From: Tepidibacillus_B infernus
Lineage (GTDB): Bacteria > Bacillota > Bacilli > Tepidibacillales > Tepidibacillaceae
Assembly (NCBI RefSeq): GCF_048898065.1
Contig: NZ_JBLWFI010000001.1
Span: forward strand, 434,001 to 498,000
Length of the DNA stretch: 64,000 nucleotides
Direction: 5' to 3'
The notes beneath the pieces are model-generated. The model did no database searches. It worked only from the letters and a program-made list of their open reading frames with translations, and was not told where the DNA came from. Shown here piece after piece: positions 8,499 through 16,330 of this stretch (its first letter is position 1; each line of letters opens with the position of its first letter). A program made the translations under genes and the position numbers.

Positions 8499-9806
8499 TC
8501 ACACATTTATGTTACTCTGAACTTGCTTTTGATTAGACCATGGTTTACGCCATGGATGTGAAGCAGCGGGTTTGCGTGAGGGCGCAGGACTCGCTGTTTT
8601 TGTTTTTGAGTTCTGTTCATGGCGGTTAGGTTTTTGTGTTTCCTGCAATTCGAAAATTTGTCCCTGGTGCCAAATGACTAGCTTACCCTGAATAGTTTCC
8701 CGTACTTCAACAGTTGTCTTTGTCTTAAATGGCTGTGAAGGTTTTTGAGCTAATGTATAGACCTTCCCATTATAGGAAATGGTTTGGCCTGAACCAATTT
8801 GTCTGTAGCTTCGAACAGTAAAGATATACTCTAAATTCATCCCCTCAGGTAGAGGACGGTAGGCAGACCCAGCTTCCTGGGGTTTAATAGCAAAAGTTTG
8901 ATTATGTTTTTGGATCAGTTCTGGAAGTACTCGATTGGCCTCTTCCAAAGTGCAAATACCAAGCAATCGAAGTTCGATAACTAAACGGTCTTGAAAAGTA
9001 CCCCAAAGACGTTCAATACGCCCTTTGGCTTGCGGGGTCATTGCTTTGATATGAGTTATACCGAGTTCAGCCATTACCTTACCAAATTGNNNNNNNNNNG
9101 ATAACGGCTTGATTTCACCCGCTAATTCCTGCTCTACAGTTAACGATTCCTTGGGAGATCGGAAGATCGTATGCCGATCGCTGTACAAACCAAGTGGAAG
9201 GCCATATTGCTCAATAGCTTGTTGCATAACGGTGAAATAACCCTCTTGGGTTTCTGTAGGACGGAAAACAGCACCAACAACTATTCCGGTAGCATCGTCA
9301 ATTGCGGCATGCAATGTAAGTTTGGGCCCTCTATCCTCTAGCCAGGCATAAGCACTGGCATCAATCTGCCAAAGCATCCCGGCTTGGGGCTTGCGGTTGC
9401 GGGGACGATGAATACTTCCTCGGCGTCGTTGTTTTACTTGCTTCAGTCCTTTCTCCAAGAGAATGCGGCGAACAGTAGACACACTAAGAGTCAAGGATTC
9501 ATGTTCCTGCAATAGTTCGGCAAAATGACAGTTATTACAGCCATGGTAAGTGTTTTGATACAACGAAGCGACTTGATCCTTGATTGAATCTGCAATCGCA
9601 TGAACAGGTTTACGCCCTCGATTTTTATGGGCAATGCCTTCAGCTCCTTCCTTAAGATAGGTTTTTTTAAGGCGCAAAACCTGTCGGGTAGAAAGTTGCA
9701 GTAGGGTTGCAGCTTCCTCCACTTTAATTTGACGAGAAACAAGCTTTTCAATGACCAATACTTTTTTGAGTTCTGCTTTTGTCAATGTAATCTTCTCCTG
9801 TCCCAT
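8499..9806 (-). CDS. ISNCY (IS1202-like) family transposase, interrupted by a 10-N gap
   Basis: A DDE-type transposase of about 435 codons. The N-terminal helix-turn-helix is EEAATLLQLSTRQVLRLKK followed by GAEGIAHKNRGRKP, typical of the ISNCY group. The catalytic D residues sit in WQIDASAY and LYSDRHTIF, and the E lies in QAKGRIERLWGT. The N run at 9090-9099 falls between KPL and QFGKVMAELGI. Related proteins have about one residue there, so the true gap may be shorter and the gene may be intact. The start has CAGGAGA upstream on the minus strand. Confidence 0.9.
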   Translation of the reverse strand: MGQEKITLTKAELKKVLVIEKLVSRQIKVEEAATLLQLSTRQVLRLKKTYLKEGAEGIAHKNRGRKPVHAIADSIKDQVASLYQNTYHGCNNCHFAELLQEHESLTLSVSTVRRILLEKGLKQVKQRRRGSIHRPRNRKPQAGMLWQIDASAYAWLEDRGPKLTLHAAIDDATGIVVGAVFRPTETQEGYFTVMQQAIEQYGLPLGLYSDRHTIFRSPKESLTVEQELAGEIKPLXXXXQFGKVMAELGITHIKAMTPQAKGRIERLWGTFQDRLVIELRLLGICTLEEANRVLPELIQKHNQTFAIKPQEAGSAYRPLPEGMNLEYIFTVRSYRQIGSGQTISYNGKVYTLAQKPSQPFKTKTTVEVRETIQGKLVIWHQGQIFELQETQKPNRHEQNSKTKTASPAPSRKPAASHPWRKPWSNQKQVQSNINV

Positions 9807-9859
9807 AGTGACATTTTCTCTGAACAGTTATAACATGACAATATCACAGAACAATAACA

Positions 9860-9875
9860 ACAATCTTAATTTCTA
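9860..9875. repeat. Right target-site duplication of the IS1202-like element
   Basis: Exact second copy of ACAATCTTAATTTCTA (first copy 8184-8199). The next base starts the TTGACA -35 box of the leuS promoter, so the insertion left the promoter intact. Confidence 0.85.
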
Positions 9876-9905
9876 TTGACATTTTACGACAAGATTGCAT
9901 ATAAT
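9876..9905 (+). promoter_or_regulatory. Sigma-A promoter of the leuS T-box transcript
   Basis: TTGACA at 9876-9881 and TATAAT at 9900-9905 are both perfect consensus boxes with 18-bp spacing. They lie about 30 bp before the conserved AGGAGTAGTAA start of the T-box leader. Confidence 0.8.
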
Positions 9906-9934
9906 CATAAATAATCTGATCTAGTACAAAAGTA

Positions 9935-10186
9935 ATGCAAAGGAGTAGTAACAAGCCATAGATTTTGAGAGAGTCGGTGGTTGGTGAGAACCGATAATCA
10001 AAAGCTTGCGAACTCGCCTTTAAACTGTAGATAGGAAAGCAAAGTACTCTCTACCGTACCTCTGCGTTAAAGAGCTCGAGTGGTATTTATGGTTGAGTAG
10101 ATATCATTAGGGTGGTACCACGGGAAATGTAACCTAACCTCTCGTCCCTAGCACATGCTTTGGGGTGGGAGGTTTTATTATTTTTT
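9935..10186 (+). promoter_or_regulatory. T-box leader (leucine) controlling leuS
   Basis: A tRNA-sensing riboswitch that allows transcription of leuS when uncharged tRNA-Leu accumulates. The leader opens with AGGAGTAGTAA. The stem I region holds a probable CTC leucine specifier at 10013-10015. The T-box sequence AGGGTGGTACCACG is at 10109-10122, with UGGU able to pair with a tRNA ACCA end. The competing terminator is CCTCTCGTCCC with GGGGTGGGAGG followed by a T-rich tract (10138-10186). The specifier was assigned by motif and downstream gene, not by folding. Confidence 0.93.
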
Positions 10187-10200
10187 AGGAGGTTTTTACC

Positions 10201-12672
10201 ATGAATGAACAGGTTTATCAACCTAGAGAAATTGAACGAAAATGGCAACAAATCTGGGAAGAAACAGATGCACACAAAACCAATGAAGATGAAAAAAAAC
10301 CCAAATTTTATACCTTGGAGATGTTCCCATACCCTTCTGGCGAAGGATTACATATGGGGCATGTCCGTGTTTATACCATTGGTGATGTGATCGCTCGTTT
10401 TAAACGAATGAAGGGATATCAAGTCCTTCATCCAATGGGTGCTGATGCGTTTGGATTACCTGCAGAAAATGCCGCAATCCAAAGAGGAGTCAACCCAAGA
10501 GAGTGGACCCTAAACAATATGGAAAGGATTCGTAATGAACAAAAACGTTTAGGTGTTTCATATGACTGGGATCGTTATGTAGCCACCTGTCTACCTGATT
10601 ATTATAAATTCACCCAATGGCTCTTCTTGCTTTTCTATGAAAGAGGGTTAGCTTACAAGAAAAAAGCAGCAGTTAACTGGTGTCCTACTTGTAACACGGT
10701 ATTAGCAAATGAACAGGTCGAAGATGGGAAATGTTGGCGTTGTGATAGCGAAGTGACCAAAAAAGAATTAAACCAATGGTTCTTCCGTATCACTGATTAT
10801 GCGGAACGCTTACTTCAAGATTTAGACCAATTAGAGGGTTGGCCTGATAAAGTAAAAATGATGCAAAAAAACTGGATTGGTAAAAGTGAAGGAGCAGAAG
10901 TGGTTTTTACTGTTCCAGCATTAGAGGATACGAAGATTTCAGTGTTTACAACTCGCCCAGACACTTTATATGGTGTAACCTATATGGTTGTTGCACCGGA
11001 ACATCCTCTTGTCCCCCAATTGATTGCAGGGAAAGAGAATGAAAAGGCAATTCTTGAGTTTATTGAAGAATTGAAAAAGGTAAATGAAATTACCCGTACC
11101 TCTACTGAAGTGGAGAAAGTGGGTTATTTTACTGGAACCTATGCCAAACACCCGTTAACAGGGGCAGATATTCCAATCTGGGTAGCTAACTATGTGTTAA
11201 TGGATTATGGTACAGGGGCTGTTATGGGAGTTCCTGCTCACGATGAGCGTGACTTCTTATTTGCAAAAAAATATCAACTTCCCATTAAAATTGTGGTTCA
11301 GTCTAAAGAGGGTGAACCTTATACACTAGAACAAATGACTGGGGCATATACAGAGGATGGAGTTCTTGTAAATTCAGATCAATTTAATGGTTTAAACAAT
11401 AGGGAAGCAATTCGAACAATTGGTGAATATCTTGAAAAAATAGGTAAAGGAAAATTAACTGTATCTTATCGTTTACGTGATTGGCTTATTTCTCGTCAAC
11501 GTTATTGGGGAACACCTATTCCAATGGTGTATTGTGAAACATGTGGAAATGTACCCGTTCCTCTTGAGCAATTACCTGTTATTTTGCCAGAAGACGTAGT
11601 GTTTAACGGTAAAGATAATCCTTTAACCACTTCAGAAGCATTTGTTCATACAACTTGTCCGAAATGTGGGGGTTCTGCTCACCGAGAAACAGATACGATG
11701 GATACATTTATTGATTCATCATGGTATTACTTCCGTTACGCAAGCCCTCATGAAGAGATCAAACCATTTGATTCAAGACAAGTAAATAAATGGCTTCCAG
11801 TTGATGAATATATTGGTGGAATTGAACACGCTGTATTGCATCTACTCTATTCACGTTTCTTTACAAAAGTATTTTATGATGCAGGTCTTATTTCATTCCA
11901 AGAGCCTTTTAAGTCCCTTCTTACTCAAGGAATGGTACTTAAAGACGGAGCAAAAATGTCCAAATCAAAAGGGAATGTCGTTAGTCCAAATGAGATCATT
12001 GAAAAATATGGTGCTGATACAGGGCGTCTATTTATCCTATTTGCTGCACCACCTGATCGAGATCTAGATTGGAGCGATTCAGGAGTAGAGGGAAGTCATC
12101 GCTTCTTAAATCGTGTGTGGAGAATGGTACAACAGCATCTAGAAACCCTTACACAGACTTATCCATACCAAGTGGAAACTGATGCGGAAAAAGAGCTTCG
12201 CCGCATGATTCATCTTACCATCAAACGAGTAACTGAAGATATTGATGAAAGAGATAACTTTAACACAGCAATTAGCGCAATTATGGAGTTAGTAAACAAA
12301 ATTTATGTTTATCCAGAGGATGGCAATAAAGGGTTGCTAAAAGAAGCGATTGAAACCACTGTCATTCTACTTGCTCCGATGACACCACATCTGGCAGAAG
12401 AATTGTGGCAAATGATGGGACAAAGGGAAAGTATTCATAAAGAAAAATGGCCAACATATCAAGAAGAGTATTTAGTGTTAGATGAAGTGGAAATTGCAGT
12501 ACAAATCAATGGAAAAATCAAAGGAAAAATGGTTGTTCCGACTTCCTATTCCAAAGAGGAGTTAGAAAAGGAAGTTCTTTCTGATCCAAGATTAGAAGAA
12601 TGGAAGGCTGGTAAAGAAGTCCGTAAAGTGATTGTCGTTCCAGGAAAACTGGTCAATATTGTTGTTAGCTAA
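10201..12672 (+). CDS. leuS: Leucyl-tRNA synthetase
   Basis: Charges tRNA-Leu with leucine. The class I HIGH motif is HMGH in SGEGLHMGHVRVYT (about residues 49-52). A zinc ribbon CPTCNTV...CWRCDSEV follows. The CP1 editing domain has TTRPDTLYG and the DYGTGAVMGVPAHDERD stretch, and the KMSKS loop is KMSKSKGNV. The length of 823 aa is slightly above the Bacillus enzyme. The ATG is preceded by AGGAGGT at 10187-10193. Expression is governed by the T-box leader upstream and ends at the hairpin at 12684. Confidence 0.98.
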   Translation: MNEQVYQPREIERKWQQIWEETDAHKTNEDEKKPKFYTLEMFPYPSGEGLHMGHVRVYTIGDVIARFKRMKGYQVLHPMGADAFGLPAENAAIQRGVNPREWTLNNMERIRNEQKRLGVSYDWDRYVATCLPDYYKFTQWLFLLFYERGLAYKKKAAVNWCPTCNTVLANEQVEDGKCWRCDSEVTKKELNQWFFRITDYAERLLQDLDQLEGWPDKVKMMQKNWIGKSEGAEVVFTVPALEDTKISVFTTRPDTLYGVTYMVVAPEHPLVPQLIAGKENEKAILEFIEELKKVNEITRTSTEVEKVGYFTGTYAKHPLTGADIPIWVANYVLMDYGTGAVMGVPAHDERDFLFAKKYQLPIKIVVQSKEGEPYTLEQMTGAYTEDGVLVNSDQFNGLNNREAIRTIGEYLEKIGKGKLTVSYRLRDWLISRQRYWGTPIPMVYCETCGNVPVPLEQLPVILPEDVVFNGKDNPLTTSEAFVHTTCPKCGGSAHRETDTMDTFIDSSWYYFRYASPHEEIKPFDSRQVNKWLPVDEYIGGIEHAVLHLLYSRFFTKVFYDAGLISFQEPFKSLLTQGMVLKDGAKMSKSKGNVVSPNEIIEKYGADTGRLFILFAAPPDRDLDWSDSGVEGSHRFLNRVWRMVQQHLETLTQTYPYQVETDAEKELRRMIHLTIKRVTEDIDERDNFNTAISAIMELVNKIYVYPEDGNKGLLKEAIETTVILLAPMTPHLAEELWQMMGQRESIHKEKWPTYQEEYLVLDEVEIAVQINGKIKGKMVVPTSYSKEELEKEVLSDPRLEEWKAGKEVRKVIVVPGKLVNIVVS

Positions 12673-12683
12673 TAAATCATAAG

Positions 12684-12715
12684 AAAGACTACTGGACAAA
12701 CCAGTAGTCTTTTTG
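12684..12715 (+). terminator. leuS terminator
   Basis: A perfect 12-bp stem, AAAGACTACTGG with CCAGTAGTCTTT, around an ACAAA loop, ending in a T run. It begins 12 bp after the leuS stop and lies before the convergent small gene. Confidence 0.9.
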
Positions 12716-12751
12716 TACAAAAAGCAGGAAATTTATGCTTTTTATCAAATA

Positions 12752-13021
12752 TTAGGAATGTGTTTTCATTTTATTCGCATATGCTGTGAACATTTCCATT
12801 GTTACTTCTTTTCGAGAAGGAAGCTGATTCTTTAGTGCGTATCGATTCATTTCATTAGTCCATTGATTTAACTTAGTTAAATCTACATTTTTTCCTATTT
12901 TATATTCGGTTAGTAATTCATCTATAATCCGTTCACGCTGCTGATCCATTTGTTTATATACTTCGATGGCATGAACTTTTTCATTTACTTTTTTTGATAT
13001 TTCCAAATGAACGCTATTCAT
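12752..13021 (-). CDS. Small protein resembling the YpbS/DUF2533 family
   Basis: An 89-aa soluble protein. Two helical segments are apparent: VNEKVHAIEVYKQMDQQRER and LNQWTNEMNRYALKNQLPSR. The segment NEMNRYALKNQLPSRKEVT resembles the Bacillus YpbS (DUF2533) family, for which no function is known to me. It has a good GAGGTGA ribosome binding site on the minus strand. It is divergent from comEA and convergent to leuS, so it is a single-gene unit. The family call is from memory of motif pattern and is moderate. Confidence 0.65.
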   Translation of the reverse strand: MNSVHLEISKKVNEKVHAIEVYKQMDQQRERIIDELLTEYKIGKNVDLTKLNQWTNEMNRYALKNQLPSRKEVTMEMFTAYANKMKTHS

Positions 13022-13098
13022 TTTATCACCTCAACCTTTTGATTCTATTATTTTATATCAATAATTAAAAAAATGCAGTAGTAGAAAGGGGAAGAAGA

Positions 13099-13743
13099 AT
13101 GGGAAGTCTCCCAAATATACGGTTTACAAAAAGAGAAAAAGTCTTACTCGGACTGTTGATTATTTTTTTACTTATCATCATTAGTCAATACATCTCTTAT
13201 CATCAAAAACAGCCACCTACGTTTGCGGATGAACCTTTAGTTGAGTTATCCACCGAAAAAGGGGATACCCCACAAGGAGAAGTAAAGCAAACGGAAATGA
13301 CAAATCCTAAGAAGATAGTAGTTGATGTGAAAGGAGCAGTAGCAAAACCAGGAATCTACCAATTAACAGAGGGGTCAAGGGTAAAAGAAGCGTTAGATCT
13401 TGCTGGAGGGACCTTAGCAAATGCAGATTTAAACCAAGTCAATTTAGCTCAAAAAATCGCAGATGAAATGGTCATTTTTGTCCCTGTTCAAGGAGAAACA
13501 CTAAATGGTGTATCTTCTGGATTAGGTGTATCTTTTGAATCAAATGCTGAAACAATTTCCATCAACCAAGCAAGTGAAGAAGAGCTGATGCAATTAGATG
13601 GAATTGGTCCTGCTAAGGCAAAAGCTATTATAGAATACCGAACAAAACAAGGTAAATTTCAGACGATTGAAGATCTGATGAATGTGCCAGGAATCGGCCA
13701 AAAAACTTTTGAACAAATAAAAGAAAAAATTTCAGTGCATTAA
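13099..13743 (+). CDS. comEA: Competence DNA receptor ComEA
   Basis: The membrane-anchored DNA receptor for transformation. An N-terminal membrane segment (about residues 14-31, VLLGLLIIFLLIIISQYI) is followed by a charged linker. Then comes an SLBB domain (KIVVDVKGAVAKPGIYQL onward). The C-terminal helix-hairpin-helix DNA-binding domain reads INQASEEELMQLDGIGPAKA and DLMNVPGIGQKTF. The length of 214 aa is typical. Here a SAM-riboswitch metY unit separates it from comEB, unlike the compact comE operon of Bacillus subtilis. Confidence 0.96.
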   Translation: MGSLPNIRFTKREKVLLGLLIIFLLIIISQYISYHQKQPPTFADEPLVELSTEKGDTPQGEVKQTEMTNPKKIVVDVKGAVAKPGIYQLTEGSRVKEALDLAGGTLANADLNQVNLAQKIADEMVIFVPVQGETLNGVSSGLGVSFESNAETISINQASEEELMQLDGIGPAKAKAIIEYRTKQGKFQTIEDLMNVPGIGQKTFEQIKEKISVH

Positions 13744-13783
13744 CAGAATAATGTGTTATAATATTTTACAATTACATAATAAA

Positions 13784-13936
13784 CTCTTATCCAGAGTGGC
13801 GGAGGGACTGGCCCGAAGAAGCCCGGCAACCCCACAAGTTAATTGTGAAGGTGCTAATTCCAGCAGACGAAAGTCTGAAAGATAAGAGAATTAGGTTTTA
13901 CACCTCTTTCTCTTTGAAAGAGGTTTTATTTTTTTC
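13784..13936 (+). promoter_or_regulatory. SAM-I (S-box) riboswitch with terminator
   Basis: Senses S-adenosylmethionine and shuts off the downstream gene when SAM is plentiful. P1 is formed by CTCTTATC (13784-13791) and GATAAGAG (13881-13888). The conserved core AGAGTGGCGGAGGGACTGGC, then CCCGAAGAAGCCCGGCAACC, is intact. The expression platform terminator is ACCTCTTTC with GAAAGAGGT (13902-13924) followed by a T tract. A TATAAT box lies at 13757-13762. Confidence 0.97.
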
Positions 13937-13952
13937 TAAGGAGGAATTAAAA

Positions 13953-15239
13953 ATGACAGAATTAAGGAAAGAAGAGAAAGGACTAGCAACATTAGCAATT
14001 CATGGAGGGTATACTGCAAGTAAACACTTAGGGGCGACAAATGTTCCAATCTATCAAACGGCAGCCTACCAATTTGAGAATTCAGAGCATTCTGCTGCCC
14101 TGTTTAATATGGAACAAGAAGGTAATATTTATAGCCGAATTAGTAACCCAACAACAGATCTATTAGAACAACGTTTGGCAGCTTTAGAAGGAGGAGTAGG
14201 TGCCTTAGTTACTGCTTCTGGACAATCGGCAGCATTATTATCTATTCTTAATATTGCTGAAACTGGAGATGAAATCATTGCTTCCAAAAACTTGTATGGG
14301 GGTACCATCACCTTATTTACATATACATTACAAAGATTAGGAATTACGATTCATTTTGTAGATCAAAATGATTTAGATCAATGGCAAAAGCATGTGAATG
14401 AAAGAACGAAAGCTTTTTATATTGAGTCCATTAGTAATCCTTCTTTAGATGTTCCAGATATAGAGGAATTAGCTAATTTAGCACATCAAAATGGAGTTCC
14501 ATTGATTGTGGATAATACATTTGCAACCCCTGTATTATTACGTCCATTTGATTTTGGGGCAGATCTTGTGATCCATTCCACAACCAAATATATTGGAGGG
14601 CATGGTAATACGATCGGGGGAGTTGTCGTAGATAGTGGAAAATTTCCATGGGACAATGGGAAATTTAGGCGATTAAGCGATCCAGATCCTGCCTACCATG
14701 GACTAAGCTATATAGAACATGTCGGAAAACAGGCATATATTACAAAATTGAAGGCACAATTAAATCGGGATATTGGTGCAACCATGGCACCATTTAATGC
14801 ATTTCTGTTAATTCAAGGGTTAGAAACGCTTTCTCTTCGCATGGAAAGACATAGTACAAATGCGTTAGCTGTAGCAAACTTTTTATCTCAGCATCCGCAA
14901 GTTGAATGGGTGAATTATCCTGGTTTAGAGAATCATTCAACCTATACCTTAGCCAAGAAATATTTAGATCATGGGCAAGGAGGTATCCTGACCTTTGGTG
15001 TAAAAGGTGGATATGAAGCAGCAAAACGCTTCATCGATAAGGTTCAATTATTTACCCATGCTGCAAATGTAGGTGATGTTAGATCCTTAGTTATCCATCC
15101 AAGTAGTTCAACTCATCACCAGTTAACAAACGAACAAAAGATAGCTGCAGGTGTATCAGATGATTTAGTTCGAGTATCTGTTGGAATCGAAGATATTAAT
15201 GACTTATTAGCTGATCTTGAACAGGCTCTAGCAGAATAA
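13953..15239 (+). CDS. metY: O-acetylhomoserine aminocarboxypropyltransferase (sulfhydrylase)
   Basis: A PLP enzyme of the Cys/Met family that makes homocysteine from O-acetylhomoserine and sulfide. The 428-aa length and the KLKAQLNRDIGATMAPFNAF region favour MetY over the shorter cystathionine synthases (MetI/MetB, about 380 aa). The PLP lysine is in VIHSTTKYIGGHG, and the family motif SRISNPTTDLLE is present. The ATG at 13953 has AAGGAGG at 13938-13944; the open frame upstream of it runs through the riboswitch and is not coding. Regulation by the SAM-I riboswitch is direct from the sequence. Confidence 0.93.
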   Translation: MTELRKEEKGLATLAIHGGYTASKHLGATNVPIYQTAAYQFENSEHSAALFNMEQEGNIYSRISNPTTDLLEQRLAALEGGVGALVTASGQSAALLSILNIAETGDEIIASKNLYGGTITLFTYTLQRLGITIHFVDQNDLDQWQKHVNERTKAFYIESISNPSLDVPDIEELANLAHQNGVPLIVDNTFATPVLLRPFDFGADLVIHSTTKYIGGHGNTIGGVVVDSGKFPWDNGKFRRLSDPDPAYHGLSYIEHVGKQAYITKLKAQLNRDIGATMAPFNAFLLIQGLETLSLRMERHSTNALAVANFLSQHPQVEWVNYPGLENHSTYTLAKKYLDHGQGGILTFGVKGGYEAAKRFIDKVQLFTHAANVGDVRSLVIHPSSSTHHQLTNEQKIAAGVSDDLVRVSVGIEDINDLLADLEQALAE

Positions 15240-15302
15240 TTATTGACTTATTCCTAAGAAATACAATATTGTATAGGTAAATGATAAAAAGGGGAGCTTT
15301 CC

Positions 15303-15716
15303 ATGAGTCTTTTAACAACAAATGAACAAATCAAAGAACTGATTCAAGAAACAAAACGTATCGCAATTGTAGGATTATCCAATAAACCTGATCGTGATAG
15401 CTATAGAGTGGCTGAGTATTTATTAAATCATGGTTTTGAGATTATTCCAGTCAATCCAACCATCGATGAAGTATTAGGAGTAAAAGCTGTTGCCTCCTTA
15501 AAAGAAATTAAAGGGACAGTCGATATGGTTGATGTATTCCGTCGTGCTGATCAAGTCATGCCTGTTGTAGAAGAGGCGATTGAAATCGGAGCAAAATCAA
15601 TTTGGTTCCAATTAGGTGTGGTTAATGAAAAAGCGGCCAAGGAAGCTTCTGATAAAGGTTTAAAAGTGGTTATGGATCGCTGTATAAAGATTGAACATGG
15701 AAGATTATTCTTTTAA
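15303..15716 (+). CDS. CoA-binding protein (YccU family)
   Basis: A 137-aa single-domain protein with a Rossmann-like CoA_binding fold. Characteristic segments are IAIVGLSNKPDRDSYRVAEY, then PVNPTIDEVLG, and the C-terminal VMDRCIKIEHGRL. The biochemical role of this family is not established. It has a strong AAAAGGGGAG site before its ATG. It lies 63 bp after metY and directly before comEB, so it could be co-transcribed with either. Confidence 0.88.
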   Translation: MSLLTTNEQIKELIQETKRIAIVGLSNKPDRDSYRVAEYLLNHGFEIIPVNPTIDEVLGVKAVASLKEIKGTVDMVDVFRRADQVMPVVEEAIEIGAKSIWFQLGVVNEKAAKEASDKGLKVVMDRCIKIEHGRLFF

Positions 15717-15732
15717 AGGAATGAAGTTTAGG

Positions 15733-16233
15733 ATGGGAAAAGAAAAAGAGCAAAAAGATCAGCATTACCGTAAAAGCTGGGATGAATATTTTATGGATTT
15801 GGCCTTTACCGTCGCTGAAAGAGCAACTTGTCCGAGAAGACATGTTGGAGCAATCCTTGTTAAAAACAAGAAATTGCTGGGTACAGGCTACAACGGAAGC
15901 CCCTCAGGGGTCGCTGATTGCTACGAACAGGGGTGTCTAATCGAACACTATCATGAAAATGGTGTAGAAAAAGAAAGATGTATTCGAACCATTCATGCAG
16001 AAGTAAATTTAGTTTTGTTTACCAATCGCGAGGATCGAGAAGATGCTACTGTTTTTGTAACGGATTCCCCTTGCTATAACTGTGCGAAGATGTTAGCAAA
16101 TAGCGGTATCAAAGAAGTTGTATATGAGCGAGTCTATGAAAAAGACCATCCTAAAGTTTCTGCCCTTTTTAATGAAGCAAAGATTCAATATCGACAATAT
16201 TTAAGAAATAGTGTGCCAGCCCTTCCTCAGTAA
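15733..16233 (+). CDS. comEB: ComE operon protein 2 / dCMP deaminase family protein
   Basis: A zinc-dependent cytidine/deoxycytidylate deaminase-fold protein. The zinc site is visible as TIHAEVN and SPCYNCAKM. The internal CYEQGCLIEHYHENG insertion is typical of dCMP deaminases of the ComEB group. Start choice is uncertain: ATG at 15733 lies 12 nt after AAAGGA (15715-15720), while ATG at 15721 sits directly on that site. In-frame codons upstream overlap the CoA-binding gene. A T-rich imperfect hairpin follows at about 16219-16250. Confidence 0.9.
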   Translation: MGKEKEQKDQHYRKSWDEYFMDLAFTVAERATCPRRHVGAILVKNKKLLGTGYNGSPSGVADCYEQGCLIEHYHENGVEKERCIRTIHAEVNLVLFTNREDREDATVFVTDSPCYNCAKMLANSGIKEVVYERVYEKDHPKVSALFNEAKIQYRQYLRNSVPALPQ

Positions 16234-16330
16234 TGATGGAGGGTTTTTTTCATGATAAAAAAGGAAGGGAAACAAGGAAATAGAGAGAATTATCTATAGG
16301 AATCATGTAATGTGAGGTAGATGTTTCCTG

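Larger units (their letters stand above)
8200..9859. mobile_element. Insertion sequence, ISNCY family (IS1202-like), about 1.66 kb
   Basis: A complete insertion sequence with one transposase gene on the minus strand. The ends are imperfect inverted repeats: reading inward, TGTCAATCGTCAGTGAAAAT on the left against TGTTATTGTTCTGTGATATT on the right, about 17 of 25 positions matching. Each end carries a second copy of the motif roughly TGTTCtgtGAAAATGTCA about 30 bp inside. A 16-bp direct repeat flanks it; long duplications are known for IS1202-type elements. Ten N bases (9090-9099) lie inside the transposase gene, an assembly gap. Confidence 0.85.

Noticed and set aside
10087..10275. Minus-strand open frame across the leuS T-box
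   Set aside because: The region is an obvious T-box leader and terminator; the frame has no ribosome binding site and no recognisable protein features.
13845..13952. Apparent N-terminal extension of MetY
   Set aside because: These codons lie in the SAM-I riboswitch aptamer and terminator; the real start has AAGGAGG at 13938-13944.
16219..16250. Terminator after comEB
   Set aside because: CCCTTCC and GGAGGG pair only imperfectly across the stop codon; a T run follows, but the stem is too weak to list as a firm feature.
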